A stretch of 64,000 nt of DNA from Glandiceps talaboti (lineage: Eukaryota > Hemichordata > Enteropneusta > Spengelidae): contig NC_135562.1 of NCBI RefSeq assembly GCF_964340395.1, positions 2,545,001 through 2,609,000 on the forward strand, given 5' to 3'. Shown in pieces: positions 1-17,510 of the stretch. Position numbers and translations under genes: made by a program. Within the stretch, counting starts at the first letter, position 1, and each line of letters begins with the position of its first letter. The notes beneath the pieces were generated by a model that was given only the letters and a program-made list of their open reading frames with translations, did no database searches and had not been told where the DNA came from.

Positions 1-9
1 CCAAGATAA

Positions 10-115
10 TGTATGTATGTATGTATGTATGTATGTATGTATGTATGTATGTATGTATGTATGTATGTATGTATGTATGTATGTATGTATGTATGTATGT
101 ATGTATGTATGTGTG

Positions 116-147
<32 letters not shown>

Positions 148-185
148 TACGTACGTCTGTATGTATGTATGTATGTATGTATGTA

Positions 186-221
<36 letters not shown>

Positions 222-230
222 CGTGCGTGC

Positions 231-284
<54 letters not shown>

Positions 285-395
285 ATGTATGTATGTATGT
301 ATGTATGTATGTATGTATGTATGTATGTATGTACATGTACATACGTACATGTACGTACGTGTGTATGTGTACGTACGTACGTACGTACGTACATA
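10..395. repeat. Compound tetranucleotide microsatellite
   Basis: Runs of ATGT, then GT, GCGT, ATGT, GT, GCGT, CTGT and ATGT again, ending in a TACG/TACATG-rich tail. All three plus frames stay open only because the 4-bp period contains no stop; there is no coding signal. Confidence 0.97.
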
Positions 396-697
396 TGTAT
401 ATAAGTAGTTAGTCATGCACGTCTGTTAAAATTTCAAATTACAAACAACTATCAGAATGATTGCAGGGTTGATGTCAATATCAATTGTAGACATATTAAA
501 GTCTATTAGCTAGTGCTATAAAGATAAATAGTTGTAATAAATAGAGATTTTATTTATATTGAATGACTAAAGTGTTCGGTCATCAAGGTTGAACGAATGA
601 CGACAGCAATTTAGACATATCACAGCGTCTGTCGGCGTCTATGCTATCTAAAAATCACGACGTCGTTTATCAATGTAAATAAATATGGACTTTGACA

Positions 698-714
698 TGA
701 TAAGTCACTTATCA
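698..714. promoter_or_regulatory. Perfect palindrome with paired GATA motifs upstream of LITAF-like gene A
   Basis: TGATAAGTCACTTATCA is a perfect inverted repeat around a central C, placing two GATAAG cores head to head. It ends 23 bp before the ATG at 738, so it lies in the proximal promoter or 5'UTR. A role in binding a GATA-type factor is inference. Confidence 0.3.
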
Positions 715-737
715 TTGAATCATCACTAACATAAAAT

Positions 738-2454
<1,717 letters not shown>

Positions 2455-2583
2455 ACCAAACCAACGAATCACCAACGGAAAAATGTGTACATATTGATAG
2501 TAATATAATGCCAATGATTTATCGTGTTGTGTCAGTTATGATGTTTAAATATTGAAACTAATACAGTAAAAGTTATACTTTCC

Positions 2584-2589
2584 AATAAA
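2584..2589 (+). terminator. Poly(A) signal of LITAF-like gene A
   Basis: AATAAA lies 130 bp after the stop codon of gene A, and a T-rich stretch follows, as expected for a cleavage/polyadenylation site. Confidence 0.55.
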
Positions 2590-3015
2590 ATCTCCCTTTT
2601 CACGAATTCCCAAATCTCTTCTTTCGTGACCTCTCTATGACCTCTATCTTGGCTTTCTTGGAATCACGCCAAGATGTTATTCAATCCAAAGGTGAATTAT
2701 CAATCTGGCCAATGTCACAAGCATACTTTTGAACCAAATAAGAACATCTATCTTTATTCTTGGAATATGTATTATGGTAGTTAGATGGATGACATACTTA
2801 CAATTCGATGTAAATATATCTTAAAATGACACCTGACACATTAGTCCGATCTGTGGTCACAAAAAAGGTCATGACAGTCCAATTTTAGCGATTAAATTCG
2901 TAGAATTGGCAAAAAGAAAAAAATGGATTGTCCGGTTAAAATTTTGTTTTGAAATTTAAAGGCTTTAGATTATGGTTTCCACAGAAATAAAGTATTTACA
3001 TGCTGTCGTCGTCGT

Positions 3016-3110
3016 TATTGTTGTTGTTGTTGTTGTTGTTGTTGTTATTATTATTATTATTACTGTTATTATTGTTGTTGTTATTGTTGTTGTTGTTGTT
3101 GTTGTTGTTT
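3016..3110. repeat. (GTT)n/(ATT)n trinucleotide tract
   Basis: Interrupted GTT and ATT trinucleotides; a simple repeat. Confidence 0.9.
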
Positions 3111-3596
3111 AGTTAGAGAATAATGTACATATGGCAATAATGGCAAATATAGTTGTATGTACTATACAAAAAGTGTTTTTAAGTTTATATAGTGGTACAA
3201 TATATTGCAATGAATAACATATTATGAAGATCTAAATTTAGTTGATCTACAACAAAAGGCTATAAAACCAATCAATAGACACCAGACCTTATTTAATTTC
3301 GACTAGGATGTTTAGCTAGCAAATGTTTACAGATAAAAAACAAACAAAAAACAACAAAAAACAACTGTGGAATAATTTCCGCTACCATTAGAAAGTTTGC
3401 CAGGTGATAAAAAAAAAGCATTTTGTCATGTCAAGAGAGAGTTTGTATGCAAAAAAAATGAATTACACCCAACAGAAAAAGATTTGTCAGTGAAACTAAA
3501 TTGCGCCCTCAGAGGCAGAGAGTTGCACATATTGAAATTAATGTAAGTTAACACATACCATCAAATTTAGTGTTGACTTGGAATTTCTGCAAATAA

Positions 3597-3716
3597 GGTT
3601 TGCTCCAATCTGACTAAAATCCGATGTGGTGAAAGCGTCAAAATGCTGGAAATAGAGGTAAATAAAGCATTTAGCCGCTTTCACCACATCGGATTTTAAT
3701 CAGATTGGGTTTGCTC
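3597..3716. mobile_element. 102-bp miniature inverted-repeat element with 9-bp target-site duplication
   Basis: The element at 3606-3707 has terminal inverted repeats of 32 bp that match at 31 positions, starting CAATCTGACT and ending in its complement, around a 38-bp centre. It is flanked by the identical 9-mer GGTTTGCTC at 3597-3605 and 3708-3716. The size, inverted repeats and direct flanking repeat fit a non-autonomous DNA transposon. A 9-bp duplication is typical of Mutator-like elements and 8-9 bp of Merlin; the superfamily is inference. Confidence 0.75.
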
Positions 3717-4068
3717 TTGGAAAACAAAAGTTTCTTTCATAGTTCTATAAGTTTGTTCTTGGAAACCAAAGTTTAATTCAAAATATTCAAAAGTTTGTTC
3801 ATGGCATGTAAAATTTTTGTACAAAGTATTAAAGGTACATACTAGAAAATAAAATATTCATTTAAAGAATTAAAAGTGTATTACGAAAAAAATGTTTCAT
3901 ACAAAATATTAAAAGTTTACTCTTGAAAAACGAAAGTTCCTTTCAAGAATTAAAATTTGTACTTTTTAAAAGAAAAGTTTCATACGAAATATTAACAAAG
4001 TTTACTGTATAAAAAGTACTTTTAAACGTACTTTAAACACACATACACACATACACACACACGCACAT

Positions 4069-4113
<45 letters not shown>

Positions 4114-4364
4114 AACACACACACCCTGTATAAACACATAAACACCAACACTATAGTGAAGGTAATATACATGTACAATCCCTTTTATTGTATGCACACT
4201 ATTTGCATATTTATGTTACATATGAATTAGAATTGAAATCACAGCACACACAACCCACAGAAACTTTCAAGTAAATGACACTCAGATAAAAACTTCGTCT
4301 TAGAAAATTGAATAAAAGTATCACAATCAACTGTGAAAATACGTCTATACACTTGAATAGCAGT

Positions 4365-4683
<319 letters not shown>

Positions 4684-5042
4684 GAGACATTACTGAATGG
4701 TCTTATCAAGTTCAACTCCAAAAGTTTCAACCAAAAATTGACATTACATATTTAATCCATGTTAGCTATATATACAGTATAATGAAGATCAGAATTAATA
4801 TCAAAGTGCCAACATCAGAATAAATATATATTGACCAACTTCCACCATGGTACCAATTTTTTTAACTTTAAATTTGGAACTTCACAGAACTATACTGTTA
4901 GTCGTCTGGTAATCGCAACAGCATGAAACAGTGTAACGGCTTCTGTGTATCTTACTTGATACTGTGTTATTTATACCGCTCTACATACATGTGTATTGAG
5001 AACTGTTTACTCCAGCATAGACATTTTACAAACTGGGTATAT

Positions 5043-5092
5043 ATATGATATAATGCATGATATAATGTTTTATATCATGCATTATATCATAT
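5043..5092. repeat. Perfect AT-rich palindrome, 22-bp arms
   Basis: Arms 5043-5064 and 5071-5092 are exact reverse complements around a 6-bp loop, ATGTTT. Could form a cruciform or an RNA hairpin. Confidence 0.85.
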
Positions 5093-5516
5093 ATCATATT
5101 TTTAAATGTTGTTATTTGTTATGTGGAAACCGTTGAGACATATATATGTGTGTAATGGAATTTAAACAATGGATTATTATTTTAATGATAAATTTCAAGC
5201 CCTATTCATTTGAAGCACACGTGTACACAGATGCGAATAAAACAACAACTATGTATAAATCTAGTATAAGATAATCTGAATATATTTAATATTTAGGAGG
5301 ACGGGTGATATTGTGACTTACAAAGATAACCATATTAAAATGTATTATATTTACAAAAACAAGTCGTCATCTTATACAATCGTATTCGTAAGTTTAAATA
5401 CATTGAATTGCTAACAAACTTTACATAGACCTAATGAAGGTGTCTATAATGGCCAATGTGTGTATCGATTCAACTTCTACATAACTCAAGGTGTGACCAT
5501 GCTTTAGTTTTTGTTC

Positions 5517-6568
<1,052 letters not shown>

Positions 6569-8041
6569 CTCTGATGGTTTTCTGCAATAGTAATATTATT
6601 GTTAAAAGTACACTATGATCAGCCAGTAGTACCAGTTAATAACAACAACGTATAACACAAAATATGAATCAATAGATGTAATTCACGACAACAGTGGTCA
6701 CTATTATAGTGGTCTGAGGTATATTGTACAATAGTATGCCAGAATCAAACTTATATAAGTCAATTTATATGCAGCTGTGACCTCCATTGTGTGTAGTATT
6801 ATATCGTACAGCAAATTGTCATTTTCATGATATATGTACAAAAACTATGTGTGGAGTATTCTTGACTCATGCCATTTAGCTGTCAAAATATTGACCAAGT
6901 ATTTGACATGTGCAGGATTAGCAGTCCTCTACCTCACCCTTGTTCTTTATCTTTCCATCGTGTCTATTTTATACTTATGCCGAATATGGAAATATTGGAA
7001 ATATTCTTGTCTGTTTGCTATTGTTAGGTCAACTTTATAAGTTCGCCGACTGCATGGAGGTCATAGAATGGGGGTTTTATTCGATCGGCGTAATGGGTAA
7101 CCCTATTTTTTGAAAAGTAAAACCGTGTCATTTCGGCAGTTGTCATTGGGGTAAAACCAGTCACTTATTTAGGTGTTGTGTGAACTTTCACCAGATGACG
7201 TACAGTAGTTTGCATACGGTCTGTACAACATGACGTGTCTTACCACTCGGTCACTATCAGCCTTACATACCACATTCGCGAAAAGACAAACCAGATAAGG
7301 ACTGAACGACACGATATATCGTACATTCTAGAGTTTGTAAAGATTAAATGATCTACCGAACGTTGACGGCATGATGTAAAACGAAAACATTTCATCAACA
7401 TTGCTTGTCTGTTTATTCGTTTCCATAGTTACAGAAAGAGTATAGGTATGTCAGTTCAGTAAACACTTCTGCTGCCACGTTAAATCACATCTATCCTTGT
7501 CTAGTCTGTCGTAAAATACAAACGTGTGTCTAGTTATAAAGGCCATATCATTGTACCCATATACTGTATCGTGTAACTCGGAGACATTCTTTCCAGACAT
7601 CGACATTGTGCGAGAAATATTATTTGCTTTTGGTCTTACTCAGCACAAACACAATACTAAGTACGTCTACGCTCAGACCACTATGAGGTCTACTATTGTG
7701 TAACACATAATACCATGACCAAATTACAATGCGTTTAGTTGGCTCGTTAGTAAATTGCTAGAAACATGAGTCTAAATTCAGTTGTATTGAGTACAGTACA
7801 ATTTATGAATCCGAGGGAGATAAAATACTTGGTAACTTTCACCATCACAAATGCATTATTAGGGTGTTTTAAAAAAGAACATGAACTGTTGAACATGTTG
7901 TCATGAATAAGTGAGACGTGTATGTTTTCTGAAAACGTGAAAAATGAATGTAGTCCTCAGACAAACGATGTTTAACGTTGGTGTTTACATGTGATGCCTG
8001 TTCTTACTTATGATTTTTTGGCCATAAACAAATATATTGTG

Positions 8042-8286
<245 letters not shown>

Positions 8287-8611
8287 CGGGGTATCGGGGT
8301 ATCTATGATAATAATGAAGTACAGATCTAGACAAGTACTTGTCTGTGGTTGAAGGTGTGAGTACATTGGCAAACGTAAGAGGTCATATGACACTGCAGGC
8401 AAGAAAAGAACAATCGAGCTCTATATACGTCAAACTTCTCTATAATGGTCTGAGGTCAAAATAACAATATACAGCAACATCTGCTCTCTGGCTTTTTTGT
8501 TCAGTACAGCAGTGGAGTAGTGGTGTCCCCACTGTACGAGAAAAGATGGTTCAGAAAAGATGCTTCAGCAACGTGTGATGTTTTAGAAGCGAAACAATGT
8601 AATGTACTTAC

Positions 8612-8765
8612 CGTGCGTGTGAGAGGAAACAAGTCAAAGGAAAACACAGTCCTTCGTCTCAGATGTTAGCGTCCCAATAACAAGTAAGATCGTTGGTGCG
8701 TGTTTAGTTAAAGCTGCCAAAACACGGAGGTAGTGCACCTAGTCTAAGCAGAGACCCTGCACGTG
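8612..8765 (-). other. Probable 5'UTR exon of LITAF-like gene B, with TATA box upstream
   Basis: A consensus donor (GTAAG on the minus strand, 8607-8611) follows this segment in transcript order. A TATAAAT on the minus strand at 8793-8799 puts a start site near 8765. The next acceptor is the one just upstream of the gene B ATG at about 6582. The 5' limit is an estimate. Confidence 0.4.
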
Positions 8766-9585
8766 TAGGTTACGTGGTCTATGGTAAGGTCCATTTATAC
8801 TGACGTCGATGTGTCAAATCTGGCACAAAATCTTTGTAACTGTCGTAACAGAATAGTGTCGTGAATTTACAATCACAGTGTTTGGGTTCAGCATGGATGT
8901 ACATCCGTGACGTGGTGTTGTGAAGGTCTTTATTTTCATACTGGTGTCATGGCAATGAGTTACTATGTTTTATTATACTTGACTCTATGTCTAGACGGCA
9001 TTGGTTCATGTTCCTGAACGTTCAAAATGATAGGCATAAACTTATTGTTATCTTTTGAAGATTAAAAATAAAAACCAAAGCATCAACTGTTCGAATACTT
9101 GGTCTTTTCCCTGGCTCCGGCACTCGGGGCACAGTGCTCAGGGCCATCACGAAATAAAGACTTTGTTCCGGTTTTACTCCATACAAAGTCTCGTCACTTG
9201 ATTTGCTGATCTTTAACTATTTCAATAGTGGGAACTCTATAACACACATCATGTATAGGTAACTGCAATTTTACGTCCTACTACTAATGCAAGTGTTTGA
9301 CACCCCCTGTTAGATCAAACAAATGTTTAGCATAGAGCACACACCATATCAGACATGACGTCACGATAACAGAAAGTGGTCAAACGTCACGGTTGGTCAA
9401 CATTTAGACTACTGGTATTTACCTGCTGCTAACTGGATACCCTCGATCGATATCCGACCACTTCAACAACATATAGCCAAATTAGAACGAAATTAATCTG
9501 TCTCTTATTTCAGATAACAGCACGGATGTATTAATCCCCTAGTACATGATAAAAACAACATTACGTTAAAAACCTCCGACTGAAG

Positions 9586-9639
<54 letters not shown>

Positions 9640-9777
9640 AACAAACAAACACACACACACAAACACACACACACACACACAAAGTATTAAAGTGTGGTGA
9701 ATACTGAGAGCAGTACTATTGTAGCTCTGGTCCATTCAATTATCTAAATGATTGGAAACCAAAATTCGCTTGTAATC

Positions 9778-9833
9778 TTTGCTATAGGCACAGTCTCTCT
9801 ATCACGTGATAGAGGGACTGTACTATAAGCAAA
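9778..9833. repeat. Imperfect palindrome centred on CACGTG
   Basis: The core 9791-9820 is a 30-bp near-perfect palindrome (one mismatched pair). The flanks TTTGCTATAG and CTATAAGCAAA extend the symmetry. The centre is an E-box-like CACGTG. Confidence 0.6.
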
Positions 9834-10736
9834 AGTTAACAATTCCAGTTCGGCAGCACGTTATGTCGACGCGATGGTCATTTGGTTCAACACACTTAAC
9901 AGTATTGTTTCCTATTCTAAAAATAGTGCAACGGTGACGTCACATATTTGTATTGAATAAAACAAGGACGGTCGCATGAGAAAGCCACAATAGAGTTTTG
10001 TGGTACAATATGATAAGCTTTTATTGTACTTTTGTTAAGAAATTTACACATACAACAGCATACCACAGACAGGTAAGAAACAAATTGGTAACGGTGTGTT
10101 AATACTAATAGGGGATTATAAGCTCGCTCATCATCTTGCGTAGGCTGCAAGGGTCTCTTTTGTTCAAACACACGCCTAATGTTACCGAGTGACCCGTGAT
10201 TTGCTCTTCGGGAACCATCGGTGTTTGTTTTCTAAAGCAACACATCATCGGCGGCCGGTATTGGTCAAAGGTCCCAATGCCTAATCTTTGAATGCATGGA
10301 ATGGAAGCGGGATTTTTTGCGTTTGAAAATCGAGCGAGATTTAGTTGGGTTATTTCCTTTTTAACATATTTATGATTATATAATGAGCATATTTTAAAAA
10401 AAATATCACTTGCCTGTGAGCATACACAATAATCAAAGTATGGATATATTTGTATATATGTGTCAAAAAATAATTAATGTGATGTCGTCGACGTCATGGA
10501 AATTTTCAAAGTTTGTGTATACATGTACAGCACGATTCATGTTACCATGGTAATAATGCTATGGCAACGATATTAAGATACATAATAATTTCTTGTACAC
10601 TACGTTTAGATATCCTGAATATAAATTAAGCTTGAGTATATTTAGATAATGACCAAATCTAATCTAAAAATATCATAAGATAATCTACACGTAAGTATAG
10701 AATGATAAATGACATTCAAAGAGTTGCTTTATTTTT

Positions 10737-10873
10737 GATGGCGATGGTGGTGCTGGTGCTGGTGATGATGATGATGATGATGATGATGGTGGTGATGATG
10801 ATGATGGTGGTGATGATGATGATGGTGGCGGTGATGATGATGATGGTGGTGGCGGTGGTGGTGTATGATGATG

Positions 10874-10905
<32 letters not shown>

Positions 10906-11024
10906 GATGGTGATGATGATGGTGGCGGTGATGATGATGATGGTGGCGGTGGTGGTGGTGGTGTATGATGATGATGATGATGATGATAATGACGATGATG
11001 ATGATGATGATGATGATAATAATA
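10737..11024. repeat. Imperfect trinucleotide (GAT/GGT)n block
   Basis: Mixed GAT, GGT and GCG triplets. A block of about 90 bp containing a TGGTGGCGGTGATG-like core recurs two to three times. Apparent poly-Asp, poly-Met and poly-His ORFs are repeat artefacts. Confidence 0.9.
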
Positions 11025-11430
11025 ATTTTGAGATGACACTATTAAAATCATTCAAATACAGCGATTGGTTCCAAACTAATAACAATGTATAACAGATTGT
11101 CAAATATTATCTTAAACATATGGAATTTGAAAAAAAAAACTTTTCATTTATTATATTTAATTGAGTAACAGATACCTTAAAACCATGTCTAGGAATAAAT
11201 ACTGTGATATGCAAAAGTCAAATTAAATACAACGATAGCAAATTAAAGTTGAAACTAGATCCCCATGTTTCAATCTAACACTCAACTTATGGTGATTAAT
11301 TGGGATGTGTTATAAAAAATAATCAAGTTAGCGATTATGAGCACTGGTCGAGACAAAGTTTGATTTCGGCCTCTCATTCCACGTGGCCAGCCTTATTCCA
11401 AAGATCCTGTCTTCCATGCCAGTGTTGTTC

Positions 11431-13540
<2,110 letters not shown>

Positions 13541-13793
13541 CTCAGAGTCTAGTCCCTGCATTACGTACGATAAGATGATAATTATTTATTCCGGTTTTTA
13601 AATAGCAACAAGGAATGTTTAATATTCACCTCCAAATACATGTATTTACATTTACAAAATTAGTCAGGCACAATTTTGTGATCAAGAACAACTGTAAGTA
13701 TGAGTACTTCCCGTCTAAAAGATTCACAAATATATCTACCAATCTATCATCAATTCACCCATCAACGAGACATCTACCAGGATCGCACAAGTT

Positions 13794-13794
<1 letters not shown>

Positions 13795-13839
<45 letters not shown>

Positions 13840-13879
13840 CCAAACCAACCAACCAACCAACCAACCAACCAACCAATCA
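13795..13879. repeat. (AATC)n grading into (AACC)n
   Basis: About 11 AATC units change into about 8 AACC units, with one relic of the first type at the end. It lies in the presumed 5' intron of gene C. Confidence 0.95.
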
Positions 13880-14568
13880 AGCATTAGTGGACCGATCGAC
13901 ACGCGAGGTTACTTGAGAAGTGAAGAAGAGAGAGCACTATTCCAGTAAACAGTTTTTGCTTCCTTCCAAATACAATTCAAGAATAAACAAACACCTCGTT
14001 AGCAATATTTATTTGGTGACGTAACTGAGAGACTCATTTGAATTACTTTTGTTTTACTATAGTGGTCATCAAAGCTCTAAGTTTTTTGACAACTGACTTT
14101 GCATTTGTCGTCTCTCACGGACTCCCATTAGGATGAGATGATTAGAAAAAGATGTATCAGAAATCAGTTTGATTGGTTGGTAAGTTGGTTGTGTGAATTG
14201 TATAGACAAAACCCTGCTTTCAAATTCCAGTGTGACCACAAAAGGCTACGTAACTAATCGTTATGTATGGGAGCATCATGTACATTGAAATCCGAACCTC
14301 ACTATATTACGCATAAAATAAAATATAACCATGACCACAAAATACTCTTCAATGAGGTCATGTCAGACGTCAGCGATAGATAGAATAATACCGTGTGTTG
14401 TTGTTTTTCGTAAACATCATCACAACTTAGTGGTTATGTGTAAATTATGTCACAGCAGGACTTACTGGGAGTTGCCCTGATTTAAAATCCCAACTACCAA
14501 TACACGTACAAATTGATCGCTCAGCAGTGAATAAGTAAAAACCCCGAGAAGTCATGTCATTTACTTAC

Positions 14569-14640
14569 CGTTCGTTAGTGTGATGACCCAGCAATTGAGA
14601 ATATATACTACGCAGTTAATGTGTTCAAGACTATCCGGTG
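14569..14640 (-). other. Possible 5'UTR exon of LITAF-like gene C
   Basis: A GTAAG donor on the minus strand (14564-14568) in the context CGGTAAG matches that of the gene B 5'UTR exon and sits about 1 kb upstream of the coding start. The 5' limit is not visible. Confidence 0.3.
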
Positions 14641-16146
14641 TTGGTCAGAAAGGGTAGAGTAGCCCAGTTAAAATATGTGTTCTTTGGGCGTAAGCAAAAG
14701 TGTCAGTATCAGGGGGATTACTCCAGACCAATTCTGAAGAGTGAACCATACTCATTGGTAATGTTTCTACCCCGGTATAAAACTGAGTGGGGTTGTTCCC
14801 GTATATAAATACACAATAGGGAAACCTTGAGGGAAACATACAAGTTCTTTCATCTTTCAATTTGCACTCTCTTTCCTTCATATCGGAAAAGTTTGACCCC
14901 TGATTAGTTGCATATAACCTAACAAAGGTATGACATGTGATGTCACATGAATGTGAAGCATGCCAGATACGACGTCACATTGTTCACACGTGACCACTTA
15001 AAAGTGACAGCAGATCTAAATAATCACAATGGATCCATCACCGATTGTTTACCTACGGCTAATCGATGTCAGAGTACTTTAGTAAAGCTCAGCAAAGAGT
15101 GAAGATAAATAAAAAGAGCCCTTGACATAATTTTAGAATCATTATTCTTGCTTTGCGCTGGCGCTTGGTGAAATGTAGTCTTGCTGCTAGACGTTCGGGC
15201 TTTCTTTCGATGCTATAACTATAAGCGAACGAAGTGCGCATGTGAGGGCCTGCCCGAACTGATGTTCCATCCTCGATAGCGTTGTTCGGCTGTGTGTCGT
15301 ATTGTATTGGAAGAACATCCGAGGGCTAGCTGATAGACTAGGTGAAAAGAGCCATAGTGGTGGAGCTATATAATTCGGTGATGTACATTGTATATCACAG
15401 GGAGCCTTGCACATCCTGGTGTTAGGAGAAGAGCACAGCTATGTACCAGCTGTGTGCCTCATAGCCCCGTTACTGGGTATATTGTTCCACAGCCCAGGTA
15501 CATGGTTGTGAAAAATAAGCCTGCTGAATGGATGTGGAATATCGCCTCTGTGTCATGACTGTTTTGCACATCCCAGTACCATAGCTGTGTACTGCACGCC
15601 TAACACACAGTTGTGCACATCCATGTAACAGCTATGGTTGAATAATACACTGTAGCAACCCTTTTGTTCATGATATCTGACTAGCATTGCTCACATAGCT
15701 GATACATGACTGTGGGAAATACCGCTGTTACAGCTATGCTAAAATAGCTGGTACATGGCTGTGGAAAATACCTGTGTTACAGCTATTCTAACATAGCTGG
15801 TACATGGCTGTGGGAAAAAGCTCTTGTGCATGGATGTTGTGAAAACCTATGCTGCATTGCTGTTTTTCACATCCATGTTACATTGGTGTTGGCATAAGCT
15901 TACCAGTTACACATCTGTCAAATCTAGGTATGTTACACCAAGTGTGTTGGCCAGAGCTCTCATGGGATATTTTTTCACATATCTGGTACAGTCCCCATGG
16001 CTCCACTGAGCTGGTACAGCTATGTACACAACCCTGTCCTAGGTATGTGAATGTTACAGGGGTGTGCAAGGTTTCCTGTACAGCATTTTTATATCACAAA
16101 AGGTTGCATTTTATTCCCAGCTTCGGTTCTCATTAACTTCTAGTCT
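14641..16146. other. Gene-free stretch with a degenerate minisatellite
   Basis: No exon recognised. From about 15400 to 16080 the sequence is a degenerate field of AGCTGGTACATGGCTGTGG-like and CACATCC-like motifs. A clear 49-bp tandem period appears at 15694-15830, where ATAGCTGGTACATG recurs three times. Confidence 0.5.
15694..15830. repeat. 49-bp tandem repeat, about 2.5 units
   Basis: ATAGCTGRTACATGRCTGTGG starts near 15695, 15744 and 15793, separated by TTACAGCTAT-type spacers, giving a regular 49-bp period. Diverged versions lie on both sides. Confidence 0.7.
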
Positions 16147-16816
16147 AGCTGCTACACCCTCGGGCTATTTTGTTAACTTTAAAAAGCGACCACTGGTGGC
16201 GTGATACAGTTAAAGGCTTGTCAGAGAGCTGCTTTTGTTTGGCACCCATCCGAGCATACGAGCGTGGATCCGAAGTCTTACAAAAAGACTCGTGATACTA
16301 TCAAAATAAGCCATAAATAAACTCTCACAAACAAAATGGTCTCAGTCACGGAATGGTGGGGAGTGATGAGACTACATTGATTTAGCATTAGGTAAAATTG
16401 TATTCGTTCATAAGATAAACACTGGAATTAACAAATAGGCAAATATCTACAGGCATGCGGATGAATGCATTAAGCGGTAAGTGAGAAGTGAAGCAAAACA
16501 CAGATCGCGATGTAGATGTAGACTAACTAAAACTACATATTTTCGTTATGTGACACATAGTTATATAGGCACTGCCAGATAGTTGTCGAATTAGTATTTA
16601 TACAGCGAGCCTAGTATAAAGTCGCAATATTTTTTTCATCCGTCTGTATTTGATAATATACAAAACCTCTATAAATAACTCCAGTGGCATCGCAGTGCAA
16701 ATTAATAAAAAAACATCAAATCACAGCAATTTATTCATTTCTACATGTGGATGTGTCTTTATTTTCATTTTAGTTACGATACATGTAGATACAATCAAAA
16801 AGCAATAGACCGGTTG

Positions 16817-17123
16817 CCAGTTCCAAGATGCATTGCGTGTCTCTACATACAATGCCATGTATTGTGTACGCACTGAAAGGTTTACACTCGAAACTCAGGG
16901 GCTCGTTTGTCACCTGACCGTACCCTGGGATCACCCATAAAACTCATCTCTATCATTAATGGCGTTTAATATTTGTTATATGAAATCATTCATAATCAAA
17001 GAGGTCAACATGTCTTTGCATCATTTCCTGATAAAAATGCTATTTCAAACGTAATAAAGACAAAACAAGACTAAATGTAACAAGATAAAAGCCATCCTCT
17101 CGCGCCTTGCATCTTGGAACCGG
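16817..17123. mobile_element. Inverted-repeat element inside duplication copy 1
   Basis: The left end CCAGTTCCAAGATGCA and the right-end complement CCGGTTCCAAGATGCA match at 15 of 16 positions. The same pair bounds 19990-20275 in copy 2, where the arms match at about 20 of 23 positions. No clear target-site duplication was seen. It appears to predate the segmental duplication. Confidence 0.45.
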
Positions 17124-17330
17124 AAAATCTGTTATTACCAAATCAAAATACCTTCATCATAACATTTCATCAGTGTTTGGATTCATACAGTTTTCAAGAA
17201 TAGAATAGAATGGATCAAAAGATTAAAATAAGGAAGAATTTTATAATAATATATGCTGTAAAATATTTACCAATTATTCAAACATAGCGTCAGGCTACCC
17301 CGACATTGCAAAACCTTTGTAAACAGAATC

Positions 17331-17510
17331 CTATCCGTAACAAGCGGGACATGAAAGTGCCTCTGAATAGTAGAGACAGAACTCTGGATATTCCGCTGTA
17401 CATGCCGGATCACTGCAAAAGTCGAGAATTGTTTCGCAATCATTACATTCAGTAAACTGTGCCATTGACAGATAGGCAACCAACATCAACAACATAACTT
17501 TTTTCCACAT
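17331..17510 (-). CDS. Small secreted cysteine-rich peptide, copy 1 (59 aa)
   Basis: A single coding exon encodes 59 residues. The start MWKKV is chosen because it begins a typical signal peptide (basic MWKK, hydrophobic core to about residue 19) and because copy 2 has the same start. The mature part has seven cysteines (22, 25, 32, 37, 45, 54, 57) spaced C-x2-C-x6-C-x4-C-x7-C-x8-C-x2-C, and no other recognisable domain. The odd number leaves one Cys unpaired or available for dimerisation. Upstream, a GT-AG intron ends at the acceptor 17547-17548, and further noncoding exons lie at 18260-18277 and about 18504-18545; both have intact counterparts in copy 2. Family and function are not recognised; small Cys-rich secreted peptides serve defence, signalling or other extracellular roles. 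The conserved paralogue argues that it is a real gene. Confidence 0.7.
   Translation of the reverse strand: MWKKVMLLMLVAYLSMAQFTECNDCETILDFCSDPACTAEYPEFCLYYSEALSCPACYG

Larger units (their letters stand above)
8800..11430. other. Intergenic region between LITAF-like genes B and C
   Basis: No exon recognised. It contains an interrupted (CA)n tract (9589-9680), a palindrome with a CACGTG core (9778-9833) and a large ATG/GTG trinucleotide block (10737-11024). A TTTATT at 11147-11152 gives AATAAA on the minus strand, about 280 bp past the stop of gene C, and is a possible poly(A) signal. Confidence 0.6.

Noticed and set aside
10702-11103. Poly-Asp, poly-Met, poly-His and poly-Ser ORFs
   Set aside because: Trinucleotide repeat read in different frames on both strands.
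13541-13561. Upstream in-frame ATG extending gene C by seven residues (MQGLDSE)
   Set aside because: It overlaps a splice-acceptor context, and paralogues B and D also have an acceptor immediately before their start codon.
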